Source of the DNA: Zymoseptoria tritici IPO323
Lineage: Eukaryota; Ascomycota; Dothideomycetes; Mycosphaerellales; Mycosphaerellaceae
Reading direction: 5' to 3'
Assembly: GCF_000219625.1 (NCBI RefSeq)
Contig: NC_018217.1
Location: 248,001 to 312,000 of the forward strand
DNA: 64,000 bases
Below, in pieces: positions 1 to 12,653 of this stretch (the first letter of the stretch is position 1; each line of letters begins with the position of its first letter). A program made the position numbers and the translations under genes. The notes under the pieces are model-generated. The model saw nothing but the letters and a program-made list of their open reading frames with translations, searched no databases and was not told the DNA's origin.

Positions 1-1010
1 AGATAATCTATAGTAAGGAGAGGCGTAAGATATAGAAGCCTCTAGTATATAGGGCGGCGTTCGTAGAGCTCTACGACCCTAAGGATAAGGGGGATAAACT
101 AGATCGCGTATATAGGATGCCTACTACTAAGCCGCGGAGAAAGGGAGCGTAGAATAGTATCCTATAAGGGCGACGATTCTACTTACTACTAGTAGTATAC
201 TATAGTATATATATAATACCTATTAATAAGTACGTACCGGAAGGAGAACGGTATATTAATAATACGATAGATTTCGAGTTATATAACTTCCTCTAGGATA
301 TAATATAGGAGGCGGATATAGTAGCGGACGCGTAATGTTTAAAGGAGAAGAAGATTAAAGAGGGGAGGGCTAACGCTAAGAAGGTACGAGGTAAGAGGTC
401 TACGCTGTCCGACAAAAGTAATAAAGGGAAGACTACTAAGAAGAATAAGACGCATATAAAGTAAGGAAGTACGAGGGCGCGCGGAGTTAGTATTAAGTTA
501 ACGCTAGCTAACGTCCGTTGTATACGAACTATATATAGGGTACGAGTTTAATAGTTACGGAGATAAGGCTAGAGACTTCGACTATATAACTCCGGTATAG
601 GCTATAAAATCTATAAGTATATACGCTATAGACAACGTTAGAAGACATATAGTCCTAGACATTTACTCCCCTTCTTTCGCTACTAGCCTATATAATACTA
701 ATAAAATACCGAAGCGGAACGAGATACTAAAGATATTAATAAGACTAGTAAGATTATATATGTTTTTAAGCGTAGATTCGTATTTCTCGATCTTAGGGCT
801 TATCGCTAAGTTAAGCTCGAGTTAACGCTAAATTAAGTAGCTATTATGCGATAATTATAGTATAAAAACTCGGGAACTTTTATAAACGAGATACTTAGCT
901 AATACCGACTAATCTACTACGAAGTTTACGCTAGCGTATATATCGTTGTCTCGACTTAATATTAAACATTACTAATACCGCTAGAGTTACGAATATCGCC
1001 GATATTACCT

Positions 1011-1100
1011 ATATTACTAATATTACTAATATTACTAATATTACTAATATTACTAATATTACTAATATTACCTATATTACTAATGTTACTAGTATTACTA
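1011..1100. repeat. 9-bp tandem repeat
   Basis: About ten near-perfect copies of TATTACTAA, with slight decay at both ends, inside the RIP-degraded block. Confidence 0.85.
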
Positions 1101-3217
1101 AGACGCGCGCTACCTCCTTAAGACGCTATACCCTATACTCTATATAGAATCCTCTTCCGCTTAAGTAGTTTATTATAGGTATTATAGATATAACTACTAG
1201 TAGGTATTTATCTAGTATTAAACGGGTATATACTAATTACGTATTAGCTAGCGGCAAATTACTAACCGTACCGGACGGCTACTACGCGCCTACGAATAGT
1301 AATACATCCGAGGCTAGCGAAGATCCTACGAACGAGGATAATAACGAAGATAGAGCCGGATAAGCGGACGCTAGTAAGAAGACCGAGGACGATAGTAATA
1401 GCTCGGATAATAATAAGGCGACCGGAGCTAGTAGCGACGGCGGCGGCGGCGACGATAATAGAGGTAGCGGCGACGGTAGAGATAATAGCTCCGACTCTAA
1501 GTCGAGTTCTAAGTTTAGTTCGGACGCTTTAGAGGATAAGTTAAGTAACGGTAAGGACGACGATAAGGAAGATAGCGAGAATAACGATAAGGAAGACGAC
1601 GAAGATCTCGCGGAGGGACCGTCGTAGCTACGTCTACTAGACGTTATTAGTAGGTAGATTATTAGGGTAGGCGCCGATAGTATTTAGAGATAATAGTCGG
1701 AGTATAGCGATATAAGTCTACCTTTAGTAGTAAGGGCTAGTAAATCTTAGTTATATACTACGTATAATATATTAAATAAGTAGCTTAATCGCGATAGTTA
1801 GTATCCGTTATCGTATTACTATCTTAAAGGTATTCTAATTATATAGCGCGTTTAAAGACCTTAGTCGAGTAGCGGATCTACTACTACGAGACTACTAAGT
1901 TCGTTAAAGATATATTATTTAACGCTATAGAGGTTATAGATACTAGTAGTTAGCTATAGGTATAGTCTTACTAGACGAGGAACTATATATATAACTATTA
2001 GACTCGACCGAGACTTAGTAGTAACTCGCTATATATATTTAAGGGTTATCGCCTCGAAGGTAACTTACTAGACTTAGCTAACTCGTTCGTAACTTAGTAG
2101 TAACTTAATTGCACCTCGCCGCCTTACTTCCGCCTCGCGCGCCTTACTTACGCCTTATAAATCCCGAGAACCTACGTTTTAAATTTTCGTAACGGAGAAC
2201 TTAGCTTTACGCTAAAGGTAGGCTCGTAACCGGTTATACTATACTCGTAGCTCTACTAACTCTATTTATATATAGATTATACGGGCGGATTATAGCGTAG
2301 AGACTCCTATAATAGCTAATATATACCTCTTCTACTATAAACTTTAGGAGGGTTAAAGTATTAAGTTCCGTAATAGCTTCTAGTATATAACGAGTAAGGG
2401 TAATTAAACGATCGAGCGCTTCTAAGGTCTTAGTATAACCGTAGTATAGAATCGATAGCGTAATCTCTTCTACTAGCTTTGCGATAAAGGCTTCTATAGC
2501 GAGGATAATAGGGCTAACTATATAGTGTTCCTTACTATCTACGTTCTAATCCTCTAGTTTATAGTCGAGCTATTTATTAATAGCTATAACGACTACGCTA
2601 TTCGGAAGTAGGCTAAAGTCGAAGGGTACTTAAAGGGAATCCCTACTAAGAACTACGAGTACCCTCCTAATAGTATAGAGGCTCGTAGAATCTACCTTAA
2701 TATAGAGCATCCGCGTATCTAGCGGATAGCGGATTAGTATACTTAATTCGGTTAGTATCCCCTACGTATAAGCGAGCGGCTACGAGCGGCTACGAGTAGT
2801 TACGAGACGACTAGGGTTAAGGAGCGGTATAGGGATTATAAGCTTATAGGCTAGCTTCTCGCCCTACTAGCGTTACGAGTGTTTTACGAGTAGTAGCGAG
2901 CGCTAACTATTTATAGATCTTATAATATACCTTCTTCCGTCGACTCTACTATAGGCTTCCGAGATACTAGTAGCTAGTAGCTATCCGGAGACGCTAGATA
3001 GTCGCGAGCTAGACGCTAACGAGGATAAGATTTATATAGAAGTATATCTATACCTCCGCGATACTACTACTCGTTACCTTACCGCTAGTAATAACCTCGT
3101 AGAGTTTTAGACCCCTTAGAAGGGCGCTAAGTTATAGCCGCGTAACCGTATAAGGGACTTCTTCCGTACTAATAGCTTTATATTTAACTAAATAATATAT
3201 AAGGGCTAGCCCTCCTA

Positions 3218-3247
3218 CTCTTCCTCTTCCTCTTCCTCTTCCTCTTA
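3218..3247. repeat. CTCTTC hexamer repeat
   Basis: Five copies of a pyrimidine hexamer (CTCTTC) in the degraded repeat block. Confidence 0.75.
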
Positions 3248-4137
3248 CTTATTATAGCTACCTCTTAATTCTACTATAATCCTATAGCTCTACCCTATAC
3301 CTCTTATACTTCCCTTAGCGATAAGAACTATAGCTTCTATAGCTACCCTCTACCCTCGCGAGTAGCTCTAGCGAGTAATAATAGCGAGCCTATAAGCGAC
3401 TACGAGCGCTAGCCTACCCCTCCTAGCTCCGGTACTTACGAAGGCTACTTTATTCTATAGAGCCGTACGAATACTAAGATAAAGAAGGTAGCTAAGACGA
3501 AGGCCCGCGAGTTACCTAACGCTACCGCTAACTTATTAAAGGAGGCTAAGAGGGCTAAGCGTTTAAGGGAGGTATTAGCTAATAGTAAGGGTACGAGGAG
3601 AGGTAGTACCTAGGACGATAAGGATAAGCTACTACTACTATTTACTATATACTTCCTTTATACCGTTACCCTTATAGATCTAGAGCCTCCTATAGACGGC
3701 GAGGACGCTAATAATAATATAACGCTAGTCTACTCTAATAAACGTAATAAGATCTTATAGTAAGCTTAAGGCGTTATTACCGAAATAGATACTATTCTCT
3801 AAAACGCTTAGAGGTACGACTATAGAAGGCTCTTCTTAGAGTATCTAATAAACGAGAGCGTAGCTACAAAGTAGTAGCGAGATAAAAGGCCCTACTACGA
3901 CATCTATTTAATAAAGGAGTATAGTAGGAATTAGCCTATTAAGCTCGGCGCTAATAACGTAGCCGCTACAAATACTACGATTAGGATAATATAGCTATTT
4001 AATCTAAAGATAACCGGTAAGGCTCCCTTAGCGACCGTTCGGATTACTTACGTTATCTACTCTAGCGGCTAGAAGAATTACGACGATAGCTAGTATAAGG
4101 GGGGAACTTCTAAAGGTTCCGATCTCCCGCGGATAGT

Positions 4138-4360
4138 AGTAGTGCGGACGTACGGGGTAGCATTAGGGGCAAAAAGGGCGGTAAACTGTACAATTAGAGT
4201 GAAGGGTAGGGGGGCAAAAGAGGTAGTATTAAGTGCTCTGTGCTATTGGGCCTCGTGTGCGTGTCGAAGGTCCTTCCGGAGGTGCTAGTAGTCGGTGTCT
4301 TACTGATCCTCCGACCTATATACGAAGCTTAAGCTAGATATAGACCATACGTGACAGTGC
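4138..4360. other. Unmutated island within the RIP block
   Basis: CpA and TpG are present here at normal frequency, with runs such as GGGGCAAAA and GTGTGCGTGTCG, while both flanks are nearly devoid of them. It carries no ORF. It is probably single-copy DNA between two repeat copies, or a repeat edge that RIP did not reach. Confidence 0.6.
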
Positions 4361-5066
4361 GATATTCCCTACTACACTAGGTATATATAGACTTAAAACG
4401 CTCCGTAAAGAAGAATAGCGAGCCTACATTTTAGTATATAATTAGCTATAACGTAGAGACTAATAGTACTATCCTATACCCTAACGGGCGTATATTTAAG
4501 GATAAGGACGGCGTTATTTACTATCCGTTTATATAGACTAATAGCTATACTAGCGTCGATAGTAGGGAGATCCCTATAGGTAAGAGTTACCTACTTATAA
4601 GCTAGCTCGTACCGGAGGCTCGCTACCTTATAATAGCTATAGTAGGTCTATCCGGTAGTAATATTAAGGCGCTCGTAGATTAGTCTATAGGGCTCGTAAG
4701 CCGTTCTCGTATAGCTCGTAGTACCCTTAGCTCCTTATAGGATCTATAGCGCTCTAGCTCTCTACCTTAGTAACGCTCTAGCTCTAAACGCCCTACTAGC
4801 CGCGACCTTTAATTATCGCTAGTAAGCTAGCCTAACGACTATATTCTACTCGACCCTAATACGGATAGCTTAGACGATATAGTAAGGGCTAAGGAAGCTA
4901 CTATAAACCGAGCTAAGGAGAATAGTATATCTTCGACGATTTCCTCTATAGTAGCTAGTACGCTAGCGCTAGCGATCCGTTCGGACTCGACGATACCCTC
5001 TTCGTTAGCGATAATAACGATACTAATGCCTTAGTTAAAGTCGAAGGAGCCTAGCCCTAGTAGTAG

Positions 5067-5177
<111 letters not shown>

Positions 5178-5421
5178 CGCTAGTACTATTAATTAAGGGG
5201 GTTTAGAGATACTAAAGGAGGTCGCCGAGCCGGTCGTTTAGTAGTAGAAGATAAAGAAGAAGAAGAAGAAGGTTAACGAGCCGGTAGCTATTAGTACTAG
5301 ACGGAGCGAGCGGACTATTAAGCTTACCGAGAAGGATAGGGCTAACTAGAAGGACTAATATATACAAATCTAATAAATATACGCCTAATATATATAAATC
5401 TAACGAATATACGTAACTACT

Positions 5422-5435
5422 AACTCGCTCGTTAC
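5422..5435. repeat. Target-site duplication, left copy
   Basis: AACTCGCTCGTTAC is repeated exactly at 11016-11029, at the two ends of the LINE. The neighbouring bases differ (T versus C on the left, A versus G on the right), so the duplication is 14 bp, or 12 bp if the first AA belongs to the tail. Confidence 0.88.
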
Positions 5436-6388
5436 ACAGGCATCGACATCCGCACTTCCATTGCACACCCAATATTGACCCGATCATCACCAAACACGCA
5501 CCATTCGAAAGCCCTTATCAAGGCCGTTCCAACGAATCCGCATTCACCCCGCTGCCCTCAAAACCCACGCCGCTACTAGAGTTCAAAGATTCACCTTGTT
5601 GCCCCCTTTGGGGTGCAGAAAAATTTGAACTCCGGGATTTGGCCCCCACCTCCGAAACCTTATTCCGACCTTACCTCCCCTACACTCGAAATATTCCCTG
5701 TTTAGGGCATTGCACAAGAAAGGTTTACAACCTGTACTACAACACTTCAACACACCACAACACAACCAATACGCCGCCGATTCGGACGCCGTGTAGCCCG
5801 TTTGAAAGCCCTCGACGAGGGCTTTTATTCTAGCTATCAAACGCCTGATTTAGTCGAATTTTGAAAGAGCCAAAGGCCAAACAAGAGCAGTGTTCCTAGG
5901 ATATACAAACATACATATACACATACACTTAGTTCTCTCTACACTAGAGTTACCTGTTGTCCTACGCTGCCGAGAGAGGAAGCTAAAGGAGCAGTGTAGT
6001 TTAGTAAGGACGAATTTGCACCTCTAGGGATTAGAGTAGTAGTACTAGCTATATAGCTAGATACTCTGTATAGAGTATAGGCCTACCTTTCCCTAGAGAC
6101 AAAGGTTGTCCCGAACCTACTACGGCTACCCGCAGAACGCCTCTAAAGCCTGCTATAAAGACGCACGTTGCTGCAGGCCAGAGTACTTCCTAGAAGCAGA
6201 GGTATATTTATATATCTCTTCTCTCCTCTTTGAAGTATACCTTCTCCTACTTTGTATAGTAGGGAGAAGAGTGCCCTAGTGTCGCAAGTAGGCTAGGACC
6301 CGAACGCGATTGGAAATAGAGACGAACAAGCAGCCCTCTCGGCGTAAGACTGCTAAGCCTCTTTTTAAACAACAATAACAACAAGACA
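5436..6388 (+). other. LINE 5' region upstream of ORF1
   Basis: No coding potential is seen. The first 445 bp (to about 5880) contain normal amounts of both CpA and TpG, whereas the rest looks like the mutated LINE body. The start sits directly against the left target-site duplication, so this stretch came in with the element. It could be a low-copy 5' UTR or captured foreign sequence. Confidence 0.6.
5805..5825. repeat. Perfect 10-bp inverted repeat
   Basis: AAAGCCCTCG and its exact reverse complement are separated by a single A, followed by TATT. It could form a tight hairpin in the LINE 5' region. GAAAGCCC also occurs at about 5498. Confidence 0.7.
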
Positions 6389-6921
6389 ATGTCTACCGAG
6401 ACGGAAATAACAGACGCAGGCTTAGCCCCTTAGACTCTAAAAGCTACGGCTAGAGGGGACGAGGAAGTTACGTTTAAGTCTCTCAAAACCCTGCCGTTGC
6501 CGGAGGAACTACTAAAAAGAACCGGCTTTCCTTTCCTACCTAGGAAAAGGCAAAACCCCTTCGATTTTAGCAACTCCCCGACTCGCAGCCCTTCTCTCGG
6601 AAAGAAACAAACACTCTCTTACACGCCCGCGAACGAGAAGATCCTACAAGCCCGACAGCTACTAGTCGAAGCGGCGGGGGATCTAGTCGGGTTTCCAGGA
6701 GAACAAACCCGGGTTCTCGACCTTCTCGAAGTCTTTCGGCACTTTACCGAGCGTACAGACTTTAGGATAACGTCCCAAATCCTCGCAAAGCAAGTCTCGA
6801 ACCTAGAAATAACAACAAAGAAACTAGCAGCACAGGCGAAGAAGCCTACTTTCGCAGACGTTGTTAAGGGAGACAGCGGATCCGCTACCTCTACCTCTAC
6901 CTCCTCGATAACAAAGACAAC

Positions 6922-6953
<32 letters not shown>

Positions 6954-7561
6954 AGTGGACGACCGTCTCCCGGAGGGCTAGCAAGCCGAAAGAACAAGCA
7001 GAACCGATGCCTCTTATCCTTGTACTAAAGGATAAAGAGAAGGAACTCGACTAGATCGCAACCCGAGACAAAATTAACGACGCTCTTAAAGGCGAAGACT
7101 AAGAGCTAGCTGTCCTTACGATAAAGAAATCATTTCGGGGTAACATTGTCCTAAACTTTGTAACAGAGAAAGCCCGCTAACGAACAATTAATAGCCTTAC
7201 TAAGGTTACCGATATTGTAGGCGAGGCACGGGTAATAGAGGACTCTCTCTAGCACAAGGTCGTAGTCCACGGCGTCTCGACCGCGAACTTTAATACGCTA
7301 ACGGGCCTATAGGACATTCAACGAGAAATTAAGACCTTTAATAGAGGTCTTAAACTCGCAGGCACCCCGATTTGGCTAACAAACGAAGAGAGAAGAAGGA
7401 CTCTTACTAGGGCGACAGTTCTAGTAGGTTTTACTACCGAGGAGGAGGCAAAAAGGGCTATTCAAAACCGTCTATACGTAGGCGCGGACAGCCTAAGAGT
7501 CGAGAAGGCGAAGGATCGTATATAACAGAAAGGGAGGCCCCTAGAACGTTCTATATGTTAG
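6389..7561 (+). pseudogene. LINE ORF1 (Gag-like) remnant
   Basis: It is read from the ATG at 6389 in one frame to the TAG at 7559-7561, with several in-frame stops (one about ten codons in, others after the CAA run). The longest open piece is 6497-6955. The product would be a basic, Ser/Thr-rich protein with a run of about ten glutamines from a CAA repeat (6921-6952). I see no CCHC zinc knuckle. The stop overlaps the ORF2 start in ATGTTAG, an arrangement used for termination-reinitiation in LINEs. Assignment as ORF1 rests mainly on position. Confidence 0.7.
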
Positions 7562-10500
7562 AACACTCTCTACGGATTTTCCATGTTAATCTTAACCGAT
7601 CTATCGAGGCTACAGAGTCTACCTTAGACGTCGCGGTTAAGCAGAAAGCCGACCTTCTACTAGTCTAGGAACCGTGGACTATAGAAGACCCGATAATAGG
7701 CTACAAAGAGACAAGATCTATCGCACACCGGGAATACAACCAGCTATTCCTAACGACTACGGATTCGACGATCCGGCCAAGAACAATACTATATATTAGC
7801 ACAAGACTCAACGTTAATATCTCTCCTATTTTATTAGACGATAGCGACATACTTTCCTTTGTTATTTCAGACAAGAAGGGCAACAAGATCCAGATAGTTA
7901 ATCTCTACAACGAGAAGGACCTTCGGGATACCGAGAACCCGCAAAACCGACGAACAACAGAGAGAATCCTCTACTCTCTACGCAACACGTTCCTTCCAAA
8001 TACTCTACTAGTAGGAGACTTTAACTTTAGACACCCGTCCTAGGATCCGAGGGGAAAGGATACTACTAGCGCCCGCGAATTTATAGAGTAGATAGAAGAC
8101 TAGGGCTTTACTCTACGTAATACGATAGGTGTCGGGACCTTCTATAGGCCGCACCTAGACGCAGAGTCGGTCCTAGACCTTACGTTCACAAGAGGATCCT
8201 TATCTACGAAAGAAATCGACTAGAGAACGATTCCGACAGGCTCAGACTATAAGGCTATATCTATAGACCTTATTAGCGCGCGAGATCGAGCCCAACAGAA
8301 GAAAGTAGTTCTAGATATAGCTTCCGCGGATTGGGAACTGTTTACAGATCTCCTAATAAGCAAGGCGACGTCTATTAACTATACGAACTCCCTCGACGAC
8401 ATCGCAGACTCCTTTACCTCGTGTATTACCGAATCGATGCGGGGAGCAATCCTAGAGAAAGTAGTACACGCCTGCGCAAAACCTTGGTGGAATAGAGAGC
8501 TACGCACGCTACGCCGTACAATGTCTAGAACATATAGACAGACCTTTACCGACGGACGTACGCCGACGCTTAACGAGAAAGAGGCGTACACGAAAGCGAG
8601 AAACGAGTACTTCCAAGCTATTAAAACAGCTAAGAAGAACTACTGGAACGCTTTCCTCGAAAGAGAAGACTCGAAATCTATCTTTAAAGCTATGTCCTAT
8701 ACTAGGAATAGCAGCCGAAGACAGATACCTACGATAAACAACGAAGATTCTTTCGAGGGGAAATGTAAGGCCTTCTCCGAAGCCTTATTTCCGCGCCCTC
8801 CTGCCGAGGAACCTCTGCCTAGCCGTTAGGAAGCGTATACAGCCGGGGATTAGGGCTGGACTACGCTAACCGAAGAGGAACTCGCTGCCGCCTATAGTAC
8901 GAAGATAGTAAAAGGAAAAACGCCGGGCCTAGACGGTATTACGCAAGCTATTATTAGTAAAGCGTACAGCGCTATTCCTATTACCTTTCTACGTATATAT
9001 AGTAGGCTACTCGACGAAGGACACTACCCCCGATGCTGGAAAGTTGCGACAGGCGTAGTTCTAGCAAAGCCGGGAAAACCAGACTATTCGGTCCCTAAGG
9101 CCTACCGAGTTATCTCTCTCCTAAACTGTCTCGGCAAGATTAGCGAGAGAATACTCGCAAAACGCCTAGGGATTATTGCAGAGACGAAGCCCCTTCTACA
9201 CGACTCGTAGTTAGGAGGGCGAAAGAAGAAATCGGCTATCGATACGGTGCTTCTCTTAACGAACGAAATCGAGGAGAATCGAAGAAAGAAAAAGAAGACT
9301 TCGGTTATCTTCCTCGACGTAAGAGGAGCATACAACTACATTGCAAAGAACCGACTGTTAAGAATAATAATCTAGTTAAGGCTTCCGCACAGCCTTATAC
9401 GTTGGGTTTAGTCGTTTATAAGCAATAGACGCCTACGAATAGCATTCGACGGACAGATACAGGAATTCCAGGACGTAGAGATCGGCGTTCCGCAAGGCAG
9501 CCCGATGTCTCCTATCCTCTTTCTTATCTACACGCGCGACATATTCTTCTCGCTATAAGGAGTTACTCCTAGTTCCTACGTCGACGACATTAGACTATCT
9601 ACCTCGTCTACGTCCCTTAAGAAGAACTCTAAGGTACTAGAACGTAAGGCAAGAAGGCTAATAGACCTAGGAAAGAAGAACTCGATTGCTTTCGACCTAG
9701 CAAAGACAGACCTAGTACACTTCTCGAAAGGGAAAGGGTCCGATTGCCCGGTAATTCTTCCAAACGGCGATATTGTTCGCCTAGCAAAGAAAGCGATAAG
9801 GTGGCTTAGGATTTAGCTAGACGCCGGTCTTACCTTTAAGGAGCACATTACAATAAGATCGGCTTAAGCACAAGCGGCATTCTATCGATTAGAAAGACTA
9901 GCAAATACCGAACGCGGTCTGTCTTCTATATCGTTAAGAAAGATCTACCTAGCCTGCGTTACTACAATAGCAGACTACGGGGCCCCGGTTTGGTGGCGGT
10001 CGAAAAAGAGCATAAAACCTCTAGTATCTCTACAAAGTAAAGCTTGTAGGAAGATCCTAGGCGTTTTCCGTACCGCCCCAAACGTCCCGTCCGAAGTAGA
10101 GTCAAATCTCTTCCCCCCGGATCTACGCCTAGAGAGACAGTCAATTTTATACTCTCTACGCGCAGCAAAGCTACCCGAAAACTACCCCGTAAGACTCGCT
10201 ATCTAAAGCGCGCCTTCGGATACGCGAGAAGTCTAACACGAGGACTCGAGAGAGATACTTCCGCAAAAACGACAGAGAACACAGATACAACTACTCTATT
10301 ATCGACTCCGACAATACAAGCATTTCGTAGAACACGAGAGGGCTAACTACGCAAAAGACGATCTCTTTAGCGTCTAGAAAACCCGATACGAAATAGCAAG
10401 ACAACGGGAGATTAACAAGGTACCTAGGAATACAAATAGCTACCTTAGTCGATTTCTATAGAGCTCGCTAGGGAAACATAGAATAGGAGGAAAACGTGCT

Positions 10501-10800
10501 TTAACTAGTGCCTTCTATGCTATCCTATTAGGACACGGATACCTAAAGTCCTATCTCTATCGCTTTGGACACGCAACGACGCCAGACTGCCCTTGCGGAC
10601 GACGAGAAACAGCAGAACACCTCGTATGTAGCTGCCCTATCTACGATGTATTTAGGCTACTACCTCTACGACAAGCACAATCTCTGCTAGAAATAGTAGA
10701 AGATAAGGAACTCCGGAAACACCTTACTACCTTTCTCTCGGATACAAAGATTGCTTCTAGGTCCTAGCACCTAGCAAGAGGCGAAGACGAGACCGTCTAG
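7555..10800 (+). pseudogene. LINE ORF2 remnant: AP endonuclease and reverse transcriptase
   Basis: One frame runs from the ATG at 7555 to the TAG at 10798-10800 (about 1081 codons) with many TAG interruptions. The N-terminal half reads as an exonuclease-endonuclease-phosphatase domain: an EPWT motif near 7670, GDFNFRHPS with a stop where Trp is usual (about 8020-8050), and TGSDYK near 8240. The reverse transcriptase follows: KTPGLDGI (about 8920), KAYRVISLLNCLGK (about 9100), a GGRKKKSAIDT stretch, GVPQGSPMSPILF (about 9490) and the catalytic YVDD (about 9570). A Cys-His cluster with CPCGRRETAEHL (about 10600) closes the protein. RNase H is not evident. The stops at conserved Trp codons show decay by G-to-A changes. 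Confidence 0.88.
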
Positions 10801-10989
10801 CCTACACTCCTTTTACTTTTCCTTATTTGTCTTTCTTTAAAGTCCTTCGGTACTAGCTTGCTACTATCCTAGGCACGGGTCTTTCCCTAAGGTCAAGAGA
10901 TACGAGAGAACAACGATTGTACATAGATAGACTGCTGTCGCGAGACAGCCGTCCTACATAGTCATAGACTTATACAGGACGTAAATGGA

Positions 10990-11015
10990 ACAAACAAACA
11001 AACAAACAAACAAAC
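10990..11015 (+). repeat. LINE 3' tail, CAAA repeat
   Basis: About six copies of CAAA end the element and touch the right target-site duplication. Simple repeat tails of this kind come from target-primed reverse transcription. Confidence 0.85.
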
Positions 11016-11029
11016 AACTCGCTCGTTAC
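11016..11029. repeat. Target-site duplication, right copy
   Basis: Exact second copy of the 14 bp at 5422-5435. Confidence 0.88.
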
Positions 11030-12380
11030 GTACTCGCGGACTAAACGGACTAGCTCGTAGCTAGAAGGAGTAATAAACGTATATCTTATATCTTAATAGC
11101 TTAATATTTTAATATTATAATTCTCTTCCTTAAAACCGGCTCGCGGCGTACTCGTAGGCTAAAACGGCTAGCTCGTAAGCGTAAAAACGAGGGATTTAAG
11201 GGGATATATAGTAACTAACGTATTTATTTAGGTATTAATGTATAGGCTCGTAAGGCTCGCGGAGAGCTCGTAGGCTAAATCGATCTATCTATTTATCTAT
11301 TAAGCCTAGTCTACTAAACTTCTTATTAATAGTACGCTAATACTATAATACCGACTACTTAATCTTAGTAATAGTAGCCTTTAACTTACTACGTATATTA
11401 TTAACCTTATCTATAATCTCCTTAATTAGCTTAGCCTTAATCTTAGCCTTTAGCTAATCTCTTATACCCTTTAAACTACTAATCTTACGCTTTAAATCCG
11501 ATACCTCCGACTCTAACGTAGCGATCTTATCCTACGCCTTATTTATCTTACCTCGTATACTAATAATAGCCTCCTTTAATATAGACTTCTTTTCTACCGG
11601 CTCCTTCTTAATCTTTACCTACTCTCTAGTAAAATACGGAGGCTTACTCTTATAGTAGTAGTAAGCGTAGGTAGCGAGAGTCTTAGAAGTCTTATAGACA
11701 AGTCCGCGATCTTCGTACTAGCCGTACTTAGTAACCGCTAGAATACCTATTATTTATTATTAGCCTATAAGCCTTACTAAGAGCTATACGAGCTATATTA
11801 CCTTTATCCGTCTCTATAACTCTACGTATATAATCGTATCTTATAAGTATCTAACGTCTACTCTTCCTCGTATTACGGTTTACGCTCTATACTCTAAAGA
11901 GGGCATCGTTCTATTAGAGGTTAGAGATATACTAGAAGTCTTTAGAAGTAGCTATAGTAGACTTATTATAGACGAGGAGGTCGGTAGGTAGCTAAGGAGT
12001 AGGAGTAATAGCTATAGTAGATATAGTCGCTAGCTTATCGTCGTTATCGTCGGAGAGAGAGAGAGTCCGCGTAGGTAGTCGGGGTCGCGAGCCTTACTAA
12101 GTTCCGTATTAAGTACTATCTAACTAGCTATTTTTACGTACGCGCGAGGGTACGATATTATAAGCTATATATATTATATAACGAGCGAGCTACGAGCGCG
12201 CGCGGTAGAGTAGTAGAAGTAGTAGTATTAATAAGAGGTTTAAGAGTCGAAGAAAATAGTACTTATCTAACTAAATAGCGTATTAGCGCGTACTTATATA
12301 TAATTATTAATAATTAGAGTAACTAGCGCAGCTATATAGCGACAATATAAGCAATTAGCGACAATAGTGGTAGTAGTAGT
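11030..12380. repeat. Old RIP-degraded repeat block, right part
   Basis: It has the same near-total loss of CpA and TpG as 1-5421. Short degenerate repeats of CTCGTAGGCTAAA occur at about 11035, 11150 and 11262. Normal composition returns between about 12350 and 12420, where ATAGGCCGCGATC is present twice in tandem (about 12425-12450). The first cluster gene ends only 270 bp further on. Confidence 0.82.
11290..12110 (-). pseudogene. Degenerate coding region in old repeat, coiled-coil-like
   Basis: On the minus strand one frame reads, between TAG stops, as a Lys/Glu/Ile/Leu-rich heptad-like segment (about 11340-11620) preceded by a Tyr-rich stretch (about 11640-11690) and a basic helical region. 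This suggests an old transposon protein, family not recognised. Frame continuity over the whole interval is uncertain. Confidence 0.3.
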
Positions 12381-12653
12381 GTTATTATAAAGTTGAAAAT
12401 CGATGAATCCGCCTAAATGTCACTATAGGCCGCGATCTATAGGCCGCGATCATGATTAGTGCCAAGGTGAAAAGTTTCCTCCTGGATTTCTCTCTGCATA
12501 ACAATACATATCTACCAATTAAAGGGTATCCCTCCTCTCAGCTTGAATCCAATTACAACACCGCCCAGTGTGAAGCCAGACCAAGCCTATGAAAAAGAAA
12601 AAATCTAGCCACAGACAACCCGGAGAGCTACACTACACCTGCCACTTCCACTG

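Larger units (their letters stand above)
5436..11015 (+). mobile_element. Tad1-type LINE (non-LTR retrotransposon), inactivated
   Basis: This 5.6-kb insertion is bounded by 14-bp target-site duplications. It has a 5' region, ORF1 (6389-7561), ORF2 with endonuclease and reverse transcriptase (7555-10800), a 3' region of about 190 bp and a CAAA-repeat tail. The order and the short 3' repeat tail are those of fungal LINEs of the Tad1 clade. It is nested in an older repeat that is far more heavily RIP-mutated, so it arrived later. Its ORFs carry many in-frame stops, mostly TAG, so it cannot move by itself. On its + strand TpG is rare but CpA is common, unlike the flanks. Confidence 0.9.

Noticed and set aside
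1011..1100. CRISPR-like array
   Set aside because: The units are 9 bp and directly adjacent without spacers; a eukaryotic minisatellite.
5583..5833. Small protein-coding gene in the LINE 5' region (ORFs on both strands)
   Set aside because: Short overlapping frames without conserved features, inside the insertion.
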